From the NCBI GenBank assembly GCA_036381195.1, contig DASVDH010000012.1, forward strand, positions 1-64,000: 64,000 nucleotides of DNA, written 5' to 3'. This document shows positions 28,132 through 35,858 of the stretch, piece by piece; the stretch's first letter is position 1, and every line of letters begins with the position of its first letter. The translations under genes were made by a program, and so were the position numbers. A model generated the notes under the pieces. That model made no database searches. It was not told the origin of the DNA and worked only from the letters and a program-made list of their open reading frames with translations. This stretch comes from RSA9 sp036381195 (GTDB lineage Bacteria; Gemmatimonadota; Gemmatimonadetes; Longimicrobiales; RSA9).

Positions 28132-28800
28132 ATGATCAGACTTCGCGGCGTGGAGCGATTCTACGAGTCGAAGGCGGGACGCACGTACGTCCTGCGGCAG
28201 ATCAACCTGGACATCCGGGAAGGCGAGTTCCTCACCATCATGGGCCCGTCCGGCGCGGGGAAGTCCACGCTGCTCAGCATCCTGGGCATGCTGGACGCGG
28301 GCTGGCAGGGCCAGTACTGGCTGCTGGACCACGCGGTCCACGAGCTGCCGCCCAAGCGCCGGATCGAGCTGAACAGGCGCTACGTCGGCTTCGTGTTCCA
28401 GCAGTACCACCTGCTGGACGACCTCACCGTGGCCGAGAACCTGGAGGTTCCGCTGTCCTACCGGAACGTGCCGCGCAAGGAGCGGCAGGCGCTGGTGGCG
28501 GACATCCTGGACCGCTTCCAGATCGTGGCCAAGAAGGACCTCTACCCGAACCAGCTCTCCGGCGGCCAGCAGCAGCTCGTGGCGGTGGCGCGCGCGATCA
28601 TCGCGAACCCGAAGCTCATCCTGGCCGATGAGCCGACCGGCAACCTGCACTCCTCGCAGGGCAAGGAGATCATGGAGCTGTTCCGGCGGTTGAACGAGGC
28701 CGGAACGACGATCGTCCAGGTCACGCACTCCGAGGCGAACGCGGCCTACGGCCACCGCACGATCAACCTGCTCGACGGCTGGATCGTGGGAGAAAGCTGA
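28132..28800 (+). CDS. ABC transporter ATP-binding protein (LolD/MacB type)
   Basis: 222 residues, the usual size for LolD/FtsE/MacB-type ATPases. Walker A GPSGAGKST, the Q loop FQQYHLLDDLTV, signature LSGGQQQ, Walker B LILADEPTGNL and the switch histidine in QVTHSEA are all intact. This group normally pairs with a FtsX-like permease for lipoprotein release or efflux. No permease gene lies within reach on either side, so it is an orphan here and must work with a partner encoded elsewhere. It could equally have a cell-division or export role. Confidence 0.92.
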   Translation: MIRLRGVERFYESKAGRTYVLRQINLDIREGEFLTIMGPSGAGKSTLLSILGMLDAGWQGQYWLLDHAVHELPPKRRIELNRRYVGFVFQQYHLLDDLTVAENLEVPLSYRNVPRKERQALVADILDRFQIVAKKDLYPNQLSGGQQQLVAVARAIIANPKLILADEPTGNLHSSQGKEIMELFRRLNEAGTTIVQVTHSEANAAYGHRTINLLDGWIVGES

Positions 28801-28864
28801 GTGCCGCCCCACCATCACCGAGCAGCCCACGCCCGAACCCGCACCGAGTCCCGATCAGCGGCGC

Positions 28865-29037
28865 GTCACCCCGGTCCTGAAATCTCTGAGCCGTCGGTGT
28901 GGGGCGTGTTCAGCGCCTCCCTGGCCTGCGGCGCGTAAAGCCGGGTCCTAGAATCTCCGAGCCCGGGCCGAGGTCGGGCCCGGACGGCAGCGCCGGCGCC
29001 GACGCTGTAAACCCGGATCCCAAGAAATCCCCGAGCC
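28865..29037. repeat. Three spaced ~29-bp imperfect repeats upstream of the TonB-like gene
   Basis: Copies start at 28865, 28935 and 29007 (70 and 72 bases apart). A common pattern is G-T-A-A-A-x-C-C-G-G-x-T-C-C followed by AGAAATCTCCGAGCC, and each copy is loosely palindromic around the AGAATCT centre. They lie in the 500-base gap between the ABC ATPase and the TonB-like gene, where no gene is otherwise seen. Regular spacing suggests binding sites or a small repeat family. Confidence 0.65.
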
Positions 29038-29300
29038 CGGGTCGCCCGGTCCGGGCGCAAGCCGCGACCCCTTCGCGCCGACCAACCGCAGCCGGCTGCT
29101 TCGATCCGGCACCGCCGGCTGCTCTGACCCGGCGCGCCTCCACCCTCCCGTTCCGGCGGTCGGCCCCCCTCCTCGATCAGCTCGCCCGACGGCTCCGATC
29201 GGCCCGGGAGGCCGCCGGCCGGGCCTCTGGCACGCACGGTGCGCCTGCGCTCCCCGCGGGGGGACCACGATGCGATGGGCTGATTGCGGTGAGGTGCAGG

Positions 29301-30071
29301 ATGGAGACACGCAGCGTGAAGGGGTCCCCCGCGGGGGCGGCGCGCCGGGACGCCAACGCACGCTTGAAGGCGCAGGCACGAGCGTGGTTCTGGGGGGGGC
29401 TCTCGGCGGCCGCGCTCGTTCACTTCGTCGTGCTGGCGTTCGGCCCTCCGCTCACGACCGTGTTGACGGTCCGCGCGCGGCCGGCGGAGTTCCGGGCGCT
29501 GGCGCTCGAGCCCCCGCCGCAGCCGCCAGAGGCCCTGCCGCCGCCGAGGGTGGCGCCCCCGCCGCCGGCGCCGGTAGTCGTGTTCCCCGAGGCGGCGGAG
29601 GCGCCGGTCCCCAGGCCGCCCGCCCGCCCTGCCGAGCCCGTGCCGGTGAACCTGCCGGCCGGGCCGGCGTTCGAGCCGCTCGCGTCCCGGGGCCTGGCCG
29701 CGCCCGTCCTGCCGGCGCCCCCGCTCCCGCCGCTGCCGTCGCCGCCGGAAACCGGGGCGGAGCGGGGCGAGGCCGTGCCGTTCACGGTCAAGCCGGAGCT
29801 GGTGAACCGCGAGCAGATCCGGCGGATCCTGCTCCGCCGCTATCCCTCCCACCTGCGTCGCGCCGGGATCGAGGGGACCGTGGTCTTCCAGTTCTGGATC
29901 GACGAGCAGGGTGAGGTCACGCGCTACGAGATGGCACGCTCCAGCGGCAACGCCGAGCTGGACCGCATCGCGGAGGACGTGATCGAGCTGATGGAGTTCA
30001 GGCCTGCCCTCAACATGGGCAAGCCCGTCCCGGTGTCCGTCGCGCTGCCGATCGTGTTCGAGGTGAGGTAG
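29301..30071 (+). CDS. TonB-like energy transducer protein
   Basis: 256 residues from an ATG preceded by a weak GCAGG site. An N-terminal membrane anchor (about 28-48, FWGGLSAAALVHFVVLAF) is followed by a proline-rich periplasmic spacer (about 65-160, many PPP and PAP runs). The TonB C-terminal domain begins near REQIRRILLRRYPSHLRRAG and includes GTVVFQFWIDEQGEV. It would pass proton-motive force to outer-membrane receptors. No exbB/exbD gene or receptor is adjacent. Confidence 0.9.
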   Translation: METRSVKGSPAGAARRDANARLKAQARAWFWGGLSAAALVHFVVLAFGPPLTTVLTVRARPAEFRALALEPPPQPPEALPPPRVAPPPPAPVVVFPEAAEAPVPRPPARPAEPVPVNLPAGPAFEPLASRGLAAPVLPAPPLPPLPSPPETGAERGEAVPFTVKPELVNREQIRRILLRRYPSHLRRAGIEGTVVFQFWIDEQGEVTRYEMARSSGNAELDRIAEDVIELMEFRPALNMGKPVPVSVALPIVFEVR

Positions 30072-30203
30072 GCGTCTTTCCGCCAGACCCTCGGCTATGG
30101 ATCGCGCCGGCCGAGATGCTCGCCGCACGGCGCCGTCTCGCCGGCGATGCCTCGGGCTGCGCGCGCCCCGCGGCTTCCGCCGGCGTTGATCCCGGTCGCG
30201 GGT

Positions 30204-30244
30204 CCGTAGCTCGATCTGCCTCGTTACGTCCCGTAGCTCGATCT
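30204..30244. repeat. Short direct repeat before the RHS remnant
   Basis: The 14-mer CCGTAGCTCGATCT occurs at 30204-30217 and again at 30231-30244, 27 bases apart. It sits at the left edge of the decayed RHS region and may mark a junction of the inserted segment. Confidence 0.5.
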
Positions 30245-30369
30245 CCCTCCATAGTTGAGTCTGGGACGGCGCTCACCTGCTCCCTGGGCTGAACGGCGCG
30301 GGCGCCAGCCAGGGCAGGTAGGCCTACTGTCCCGGCACGGACTGGGCCCACGGCGTTCCGAGGGGCGGC

Positions 30370-30837
30370 GGCGTCTACTCCTTCGCGACCGACTTCCCGG
30401 GCAACGTCCTCGACTTGCCAGGCAGCGTGCTCGGCTTCGCGGGCTGCGTGCTGGAATTCCCGGTCCGCGTGCTCGACCTGCCGGAGACGTGCTCGACTTC
30501 GCGGACTCCGTGCTCCGGCTCATCGACGCGCCGCTTCGGCCTGGTCAACGAGTGCCGCGACGAGTCCTTCGGCCCGGCCGAGCTGGGCCGCGAGGCCGTG
30601 GCCAACGCGCTCCGCCACGCCGGCCGGGAACTGAGGCCAGAGGCAGGGGCTCGACTACATGCGAGCCCGCTAGTACGACCCCGAGGCCGGCCGCTTTGTC
30701 TCCGAGGGCCCGATCGGGCTCCCGAGCGGCGTCGACCTGTACGCGTATGCGGGAAACAACCCGGTGCGGTTCACTGCAGCTCCGGGTGGAGTGCTCGTCA
30801 CCCCTTGCCGACCACGCGCGGCCGACAGCTTGCTCAC
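30370..30837 (+). pseudogene. Decayed RHS / polymorphic toxin gene fragment
   Basis: The right part translates as LDYMRAR, a stop (TAG at 30671-30673), then YDPEAGRFVSEGPIG and DLYAYAGNNPV. This is the conserved C-terminal RHS core motif YxRxRYYDPxxGRF with the first tyrosine codon changed to a stop. Upstream (30405-30529) are six ~21-base units encoding a V-L-D-L-P-x-S-type heptad; the fourth unit is only 20 bases long, shifting the frame. The repeats and the RHS motif lie in different frames. No start or full-length RHS barrel exists, so this is a relic left of orphan immunity genes. Confidence 0.75.
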
Positions 30838-31320
30838 ATGCCACCACTGAACTCGATGCGAGCACTTGAACGGAGCGTCTGCGAGGCCACGCAGGAGATC
30901 CTCGAGGAGTATTCGGAGTTTCTGGCCTCACTCGGGCTGACTGCAGTGCTCGAGGGTATCGACGTGTTCGATGCGCATCCTCAGCGTCGGACGTCGGAGG
31001 TGCGGATCTACTTCTACGGGGGCCGTAACCTCGCCGACGCGTTCGAGTTCTTCGTTCTGCGAGATGGCGAGCCCCTCGTCAGCGTATACGAGGTGCAAGA
31101 GTGGCTTCGTGAGCAGATCGAGGCGCTGCCGGAGCTGCACGGCCGAGGTACGGGGGTCGATCGACGCGGAATGATCGGAGCACGGATTCAGGGGACAGTC
31201 CGTGAGCAGCGCCTATTATTGCTTGTCGGACGACATGACGACAGGAAACCGGTGGTTCTTGAAGGGGCCACTCGACCGGAGGGGCGCGCGACTCGACCCG
31301 AGACTGTTCACGTATCGTGA
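30838..31320 (+). CDS. Hypothetical protein, possible immunity gene
   Basis: 160 residues from ATG. No family is recognised. The first ~105 residues look like a compact globular protein (VRIYFYGGRNLADAFEFFVL, VYEVQEWLREQIEALPEL). The last ~40 residues overlap the next gene in another frame and have a composition suggesting out-of-frame reading, so the original stop may have been lost. It follows the RHS remnant directly and the codons are less GC-rich than neighbouring chromosomal genes. A toxin-immunity role is suggested by position only. Confidence 0.5.
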   Translation: MPPLNSMRALERSVCEATQEILEEYSEFLASLGLTAVLEGIDVFDAHPQRRTSEVRIYFYGGRNLADAFEFFVLRDGEPLVSVYEVQEWLREQIEALPELHGRGTGVDRRGMIGARIQGTVREQRLLLLVGRHDDRKPVVLEGATRPEGRATRPETVHVS

Positions 31321-31759
31321 GCCGGTGGAATGCGATGCCCCGCTCTACATCCCGCTGCGCAGGCCGGGGCGGCAGTTGGATTTCACGCTCGCCGACTTCG
31401 ACATGCCGGTCCTGCGTAGCTCCCTGGCGAGAGAGCTGCAGGCGCTGGCGCCCGAGAGCATTCAGCTCTTCCCGGCCGTGGTCGAGGGGAGCAACGACTC
31501 CTTCCACATCGTCAACGTCGTCTCGGTCGTCGCGTGCCTGGACGAGCAGCGGTCGACCCTCACCTACTGGACGCAGGCGCACGGACGACCGGACAAGGTG
31601 GGAAAACCCATGATGGTAGTCGAGTTGAGAGTGGACACGGAGCGCGCGGCCGGGAAGAAGATCTTCCGCCTCAAGGATTGGAAGATCGCGCTCATCGTGT
31701 CCGAGGACGCGAGGGACATCCTCCGCGGCGCGTCGGGAGCCGTGTTCAGGCCGGTCTGA
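31202..31759 (+). CDS. Imm11-family (DUF1629-like) immunity protein
   Basis: 185 residues from GTG. The start AYYCLSDDMTTGNRWFLKGP, the middle RPGRQLDFTLADFDMPVL and the end DWKIALIVSEDARDIL match the Imm11/DUF1629 family known from myxobacterial polymorphic-toxin loci. Such proteins neutralise the toxin domain of a neighbouring RHS or similar secreted protein. Here the toxin gene is broken, so this is an orphan immunity gene. It overlaps the preceding gene by about 119 bases. Codon use is less GC-biased than in flanking genes, consistent with transfer. Confidence 0.8.
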   Translation: MSSAYYCLSDDMTTGNRWFLKGPLDRRGARLDPRLFTYREPVECDAPLYIPLRRPGRQLDFTLADFDMPVLRSSLARELQALAPESIQLFPAVVEGSNDSFHIVNVVSVVACLDEQRSTLTYWTQAHGRPDKVGKPMMVVELRVDTERAAGKKIFRLKDWKIALIVSEDARDILRGASGAVFRPV

Positions 31760-31883
31760 CGCCTTCGCACGCGCTCGCCGTGCGCTCGCGAAGATCCTCA
31801 GGAGTAGGGGCGGCGCATGGAGACGGCCTGATGCCGGGGATGCCCAACTCCGACCCAGGCTCCAGACCCGTGGGCAGCTTGTG

Positions 31884-33116
31884 TCAGCGCGACTGCCCGG
31901 CCATCACCGGCTTCAACGCCCGGAGCCGCCTTCCCGCCTCCTCCAGCGTCTCGATCCGCTTGCAGAACGCGAAGCGCACGAGGTTGCGGCCCAGCGCGGG
32001 GTCGTGGAAGAAGCTGGACCCCGGCACGGGCGCGACGCCGCGTGCCTCGCCTGCGCGGCCGGCCTGACCCTCCGGTAGCCCACCGCGCGCGAGCCACTTC
32101 GAGAACGCGACGTCGTCCAACTCGCTGAGCGCGGAGAAGTCGGCGAGGATGTAGTAGGCGCCCTGCGGGAGAGTGCAGCGGAACCCCGCGTCCACGAGCG
32201 CGCGGTAGAGCACGTCGCGGCGCGCGGCGTAGTCGCGGGCGAGGGCGGCGTAGTAGTCGTCGCCGAGCAGCTCGAGCCCTGCGGCGACGCCCTCCTGGAG
32301 CGGCGCGGGCGCGCCGACGGTGAGGAAGTCGTGCACCTTGCGGATCGCCGCGGTGAGGTCCGACGGCGCGACGATGGTGCCGATGCGCCAGCCGGTGACG
32401 CTGAACGTCTTGGAGAACCCGCTGATGGTGATGGTGCGCTCGCGCATGCCAGGCAGCGTGGCGAGCGGGACGTGCGTGCCCTCGTAGAGGATGTGCTCGT
32501 AGATCTCGTCGGTGATGGCGATGGCGTCGTAGCGCTGACACAGCTCCGCGATGAACTCGAGCTCGGCGCGCGTGAAGACGTGGCCCGTGGGGTTGTTGGG
32601 CGTGTTCAGCACGATGGCGCGCGTGCGGCGCGAGAAGGCGCGGGCGAGGCGGTCCAGGTCGAGGCCGCCATCGGGCTGGAGCGGCACCCAGACGGGCGTG
32701 GCGCCGCACAGGATCGCGTCCGGCCCGTAGTTCTCGTAGAACGGCTCGAAGATCACGACCTCGTCGCCGGGATCGACGAGGGAGAGCAGGGCGGCGGCTG
32801 CGGCTTCGGTGGCGCCGCAGGTCACGGTGATCTCGCGCGCCTCGTCCACCTCCATGCCGTAGAAGCGCGCGTACTTCGCGGCAATGGCGCGGCGCAGGCG
32901 GGGCGAGCCCCACGTGATCGCGTACTGGTTGATGTCCGCGCGGATCGCCTCGCAGGCCGCTTCCTTGATCACGTCGGGCGCGGGGAAGTCGGGGAAGCCC
33001 TGCGCGAGGTTGATCGCGCCGGCCTCGTTGGCGACGCGGGTCATCTCGCGGATCACGGACTCGGTGAAGCCGTGCGTGCGCCGCGCGGTGCGGGGCGAGG
33101 GTCTGGGAGCGGTCAT
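31884..33116 (-). CDS. PLP-dependent class I/II aminotransferase
   Basis: 410 residues from the ATG giving MTAPRPSPR; the frame is open 96 bases further upstream. Fold type I motifs: INLAQGFPDFPAPD, NTPNNPTG, DEIYEHILYEG and the PLP lysine in SGFSKTFSVTGWRIG. It resembles aspartate/kynurenine aminotransferases and MtnE-like enzymes. A short glycine-rich insert (about residues 352-365) lies before the conserved PGSSFF. It lies downstream of lon on the same strand, separated by 179 bases, so it may be independently transcribed. The substrate is unknown. Confidence 0.92.
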   Translation of the reverse strand: MTAPRPSPRTARRTHGFTESVIREMTRVANEAGAINLAQGFPDFPAPDVIKEAACEAIRADINQYAITWGSPRLRRAIAAKYARFYGMEVDEAREITVTCGATEAAAAALLSLVDPGDEVVIFEPFYENYGPDAILCGATPVWVPLQPDGGLDLDRLARAFSRRTRAIVLNTPNNPTGHVFTRAELEFIAELCQRYDAIAITDEIYEHILYEGTHVPLATLPGMRERTITISGFSKTFSVTGWRIGTIVAPSDLTAAIRKVHDFLTVGAPAPLQEGVAAGLELLGDDYYAALARDYAARRDVLYRALVDAGFRCTLPQGAYYILADFSALSELDDVAFSKWLARGGLPEGQAGRAGEARGVAPVPGSSFFHDPALGRNLVRFAFCKRIETLEEAGRRLRALKPVMAGQSR

Positions 33117-33295
33117 GCGGCTGGGTGCCCTATTGGATTGGAAGAGGGGAGAACGCGCCGGCTGCCGCCGCAGCGCCGCGGAGGGCGCTGCATCGCGGCC
33201 CGGCCGCTGCAACGTAACGGCGGCGCGTGCGCCGGAAAAGACCCGCCCCTTCGACGCGCGGCCCGGCCGGCGCCTGGCGTTCGTGTTGAACGCCG

Positions 33296-35854
33296 TCAGG
33301 GCTCCTTCCGCCGTTGCCGGTTGTGGCCCGGCTGCTTGCCGCGCGGCTGTTTGCGCTGCGTCTGCTTCTTGGCGCGCGCGGCGCGGGGCAGCGGCCGCGC
33401 GGGCGACGTCTCGGTCCCGCCGTCCGCGGCGGTCGGCTTGCTCCGCTCCCGTCCCTCTCCCGCGCCGGCCGGCTTCTCGCCGGGCGCCGGCTCCGGCCCG
33501 GGCAGGAGCGCGAAGCGGATGACGTCGTCCATGCGGTCCACGAACTCGAAGTGGATGCTCTTGCGCACCTCGTCCGGCACGTCGCGCAGGTCGCGGTCGT
33601 TGCCGCGCGGCAGGATGACCTGGCGGATGCCCGCGCGGTACGCCGCCAGCACCTTCTCCTTCACGCCGCCGATCTCCAGCACCTTGCCGCGCAGCGTGAC
33701 CTCGCCCGTCATCGCGATGTCGTGGCGGACGGGGCGGTTGGAGAGCGTGGACGCGACGGCGAGCGTGACGGCGATGCCGGCGGACGGGCCGTCCTTGGGG
33801 ATCGCGCCGACCGGGAAGTGGACGTGCACGTCGTAGTCACGGAAGGCGGACTCGGGGATGTCGAGCGCGTCGCCGCGGCTGCGCACGTAGGAGTACGCCG
33901 CGTTGACGGACTCGCGCATCACGTCGCCGAGCAGGCCCGTGATGATGAGGCGGCCGGAGCCGGGCATCTTGAGGGCCTCGATGAACATCAGCTCGCCGCC
34001 GGAGGCGGTCCAGGCGAGGCCGGTGACGACGCCGACCTCGGGCGCGCTCTCGGCGGTGGTCGCGATGTAGCGTGGCAGGCCGAGGATGCTCTCGACGCGC
34101 TCGGGCGTGAAGTCCCAGCGGGTCGCATCGCCCTGCGCCTTGGCGCGGGCGCGGGTGCGGAGCAGGGTGGCGAGGGCGCGCTGGAGCAGTCCGAGGCCGG
34201 AGTCGCGGGCGTAGCCGCGGGCGAGGTAGAAGAGCGTGTCGCGGTCGAAGGCGATGTCGTCCGGCTCGAGGCCGTGCTCCTCGACGAGGCGGGGCAGCAT
34301 GCGCTCGAGCGCGATGTCCACCTTCTCCTCGGGCGTGTAGCCGGCGATGCGGATCTCGACCATGAGGTCGCGCAGGTCGGCGGGCACGCGGTAGAAGTCC
34401 TGGGCCGTTGCCACGAAGAGCGCGTCGGTCAGGTCGAACGGCAGGTCCAGGTAGCGGTCCACGAACTCCTTGCGGCCCTCCCAGCTCAGGGCCTCCTCGA
34501 GCGCCTCGATGGGGTCGCCGTCCACCTTGCCGAGGCCGACCTGGTCCATCTCTTCGAGCAGGAAGACGGGGTCGCGCACGCCCACGTCGCGGAACGCGGC
34601 GGCGATCTTCCCGGGCTGGGCGCCGGAGCGGGTGCGGCGCGTGCCGACCAGGGCGGATTCGCCGCGGCCGCCCAGGTTGAGGCTGGCGAGGGGGCGGCCG
34701 AGGCCGCGGGCGAAGGCGGCGACGAGGGCGGTCTTGCCGACGTCCGGCGGCCCGACGATGCAGGGGATGGGGCCGCGCAGGTCGCCGCGCAGCTTGGCGA
34801 CGGCGAGGTAGTCGAGCAGCCGGTCCTTGGGGTCATCCAGGCCGAGCAGCTCCTCGTCCAGCGTGCGGCGCACGGCGGCCAGGTCGATCGCGTCGGTGCC
34901 GGTGGTCGCGCGCTGCTGCCAGGGCATGTGCAACAGCCAGTCCAGGTAGCTGCGGATGTCGCTCGCCTCGCTGGACGTGGGGCTGACGGTCCGCAGGCGT
35001 TCCACCTCGTTGCGCGCTTCCGCGGCGACGCGCGCGGGCAGGTGCGCGGCGTCAATCCTGCGCAGCAGCTCGATGGCCTCGCGCTCGACGGGGTCCACCT
35101 CGCCCAGCTCGGCGCGGAGCATGTTGATGCGGTGGCGCAGGGCGGCGGCGCGTTCGGCGGGCGTGGCCGGCTTCTCGGCCTCCTCGCGTGCGGTGGCCTC
35201 CTCCCTGGCGCGCTCGACCTCGCGGACGCGCCGGAGCTGCCCTTCCAGCTCCTCGAGGACGTAGCAGAGGCGCTCGCGCACGTCCAGGCGCTGGAGCACC
35301 TGGTCCTTGCTGCTCGGGCTGAAGTTCGCGAGCGTGGCGACGAGGTCGGCGAAGCGGCCGGGGTCCGCCAAGTTCATCCGGAGGATGCGCGGCACCTCTG
35401 TGGAAACGCGGTCCACCTCGGCGGCCAGCGCTTCGAGCGCGGTGAGGATGCGGGCGATCAGGTCCTCGGCGACCTCCTCCTCGACGGGCGTCTCTTCGAC
35501 CGGCTCGACGCGGGCGAGGAACCCGTTCGCTTCCTCGACGGCCGCGAGCCGGATGCGGTGGAGTCCCTGGATCGTGGCCTGCACGGTGCCGCCCGGCAGG
35601 TTGAGCCGGTCGGACAGCCGGGCCGCGACGCCGATCTTCTCGAGCGCCCTCGGGTCAATGGGGTCATCCGGCCCGCCCGGCGCGATGACCGCGGCCACGA
35701 TCAGACTCTCGGCCGGGTTCTCGGCCAGCATCTCGAGGGTGGGGCGCATCCCGATCTGCACGCCGAGCACGCCCGCCGGGAAGACGATCGTGCTCCGCAT
35801 GGGCATCACGGGCAGGCGGTCGGATGGCCGCGGTCGGGCGGCATTGCGCGTCAT
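33296..35854 (-). CDS. lon: ATP-dependent Lon protease, divergent ATPase motifs
   Basis: 852 residues, normal length. An N-terminal substrate-binding LON domain (about 12-210), coiled region, AAA+ domain (about 330-590) and C-terminal protease domain. The catalytic dyad is intact: Ser691 in KDGPSAG and Lys734 in VKEKVLAA, 43 residues apart as in E. coli Lon. The Walker A loop reads GPPDVGKT, with Asp where Gly is usual, and Walker B reads FLLEEMD instead of FLLDEID. The normally well conserved GGVRDEAEIRGHRR region is also altered. A basic Lys/Arg-rich tail follows. It lies 4 bases after an amidohydrolase gene in a minus-strand operon. Confidence 0.92.
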   Translation of the reverse strand: MTRNAARPRPSDRLPVMPMRSTIVFPAGVLGVQIGMRPTLEMLAENPAESLIVAAVIAPGGPDDPIDPRALEKIGVAARLSDRLNLPGGTVQATIQGLHRIRLAAVEEANGFLARVEPVEETPVEEEVAEDLIARILTALEALAAEVDRVSTEVPRILRMNLADPGRFADLVATLANFSPSSKDQVLQRLDVRERLCYVLEELEGQLRRVREVERAREEATAREEAEKPATPAERAAALRHRINMLRAELGEVDPVEREAIELLRRIDAAHLPARVAAEARNEVERLRTVSPTSSEASDIRSYLDWLLHMPWQQRATTGTDAIDLAAVRRTLDEELLGLDDPKDRLLDYLAVAKLRGDLRGPIPCIVGPPDVGKTALVAAFARGLGRPLASLNLGGRGESALVGTRRTRSGAQPGKIAAAFRDVGVRDPVFLLEEMDQVGLGKVDGDPIEALEEALSWEGRKEFVDRYLDLPFDLTDALFVATAQDFYRVPADLRDLMVEIRIAGYTPEEKVDIALERMLPRLVEEHGLEPDDIAFDRDTLFYLARGYARDSGLGLLQRALATLLRTRARAKAQGDATRWDFTPERVESILGLPRYIATTAESAPEVGVVTGLAWTASGGELMFIEALKMPGSGRLIITGLLGDVMRESVNAAYSYVRSRGDALDIPESAFRDYDVHVHFPVGAIPKDGPSAGIAVTLAVASTLSNRPVRHDIAMTGEVTLRGKVLEIGGVKEKVLAAYRAGIRQVILPRGNDRDLRDVPDEVRKSIHFEFVDRMDDVIRFALLPGPEPAPGEKPAGAGEGRERSKPTAADGGTETSPARPLPRAARAKKQTQRKQPRGKQPGHNRQRRKEP

Positions 35855-35858
35855 GGGT

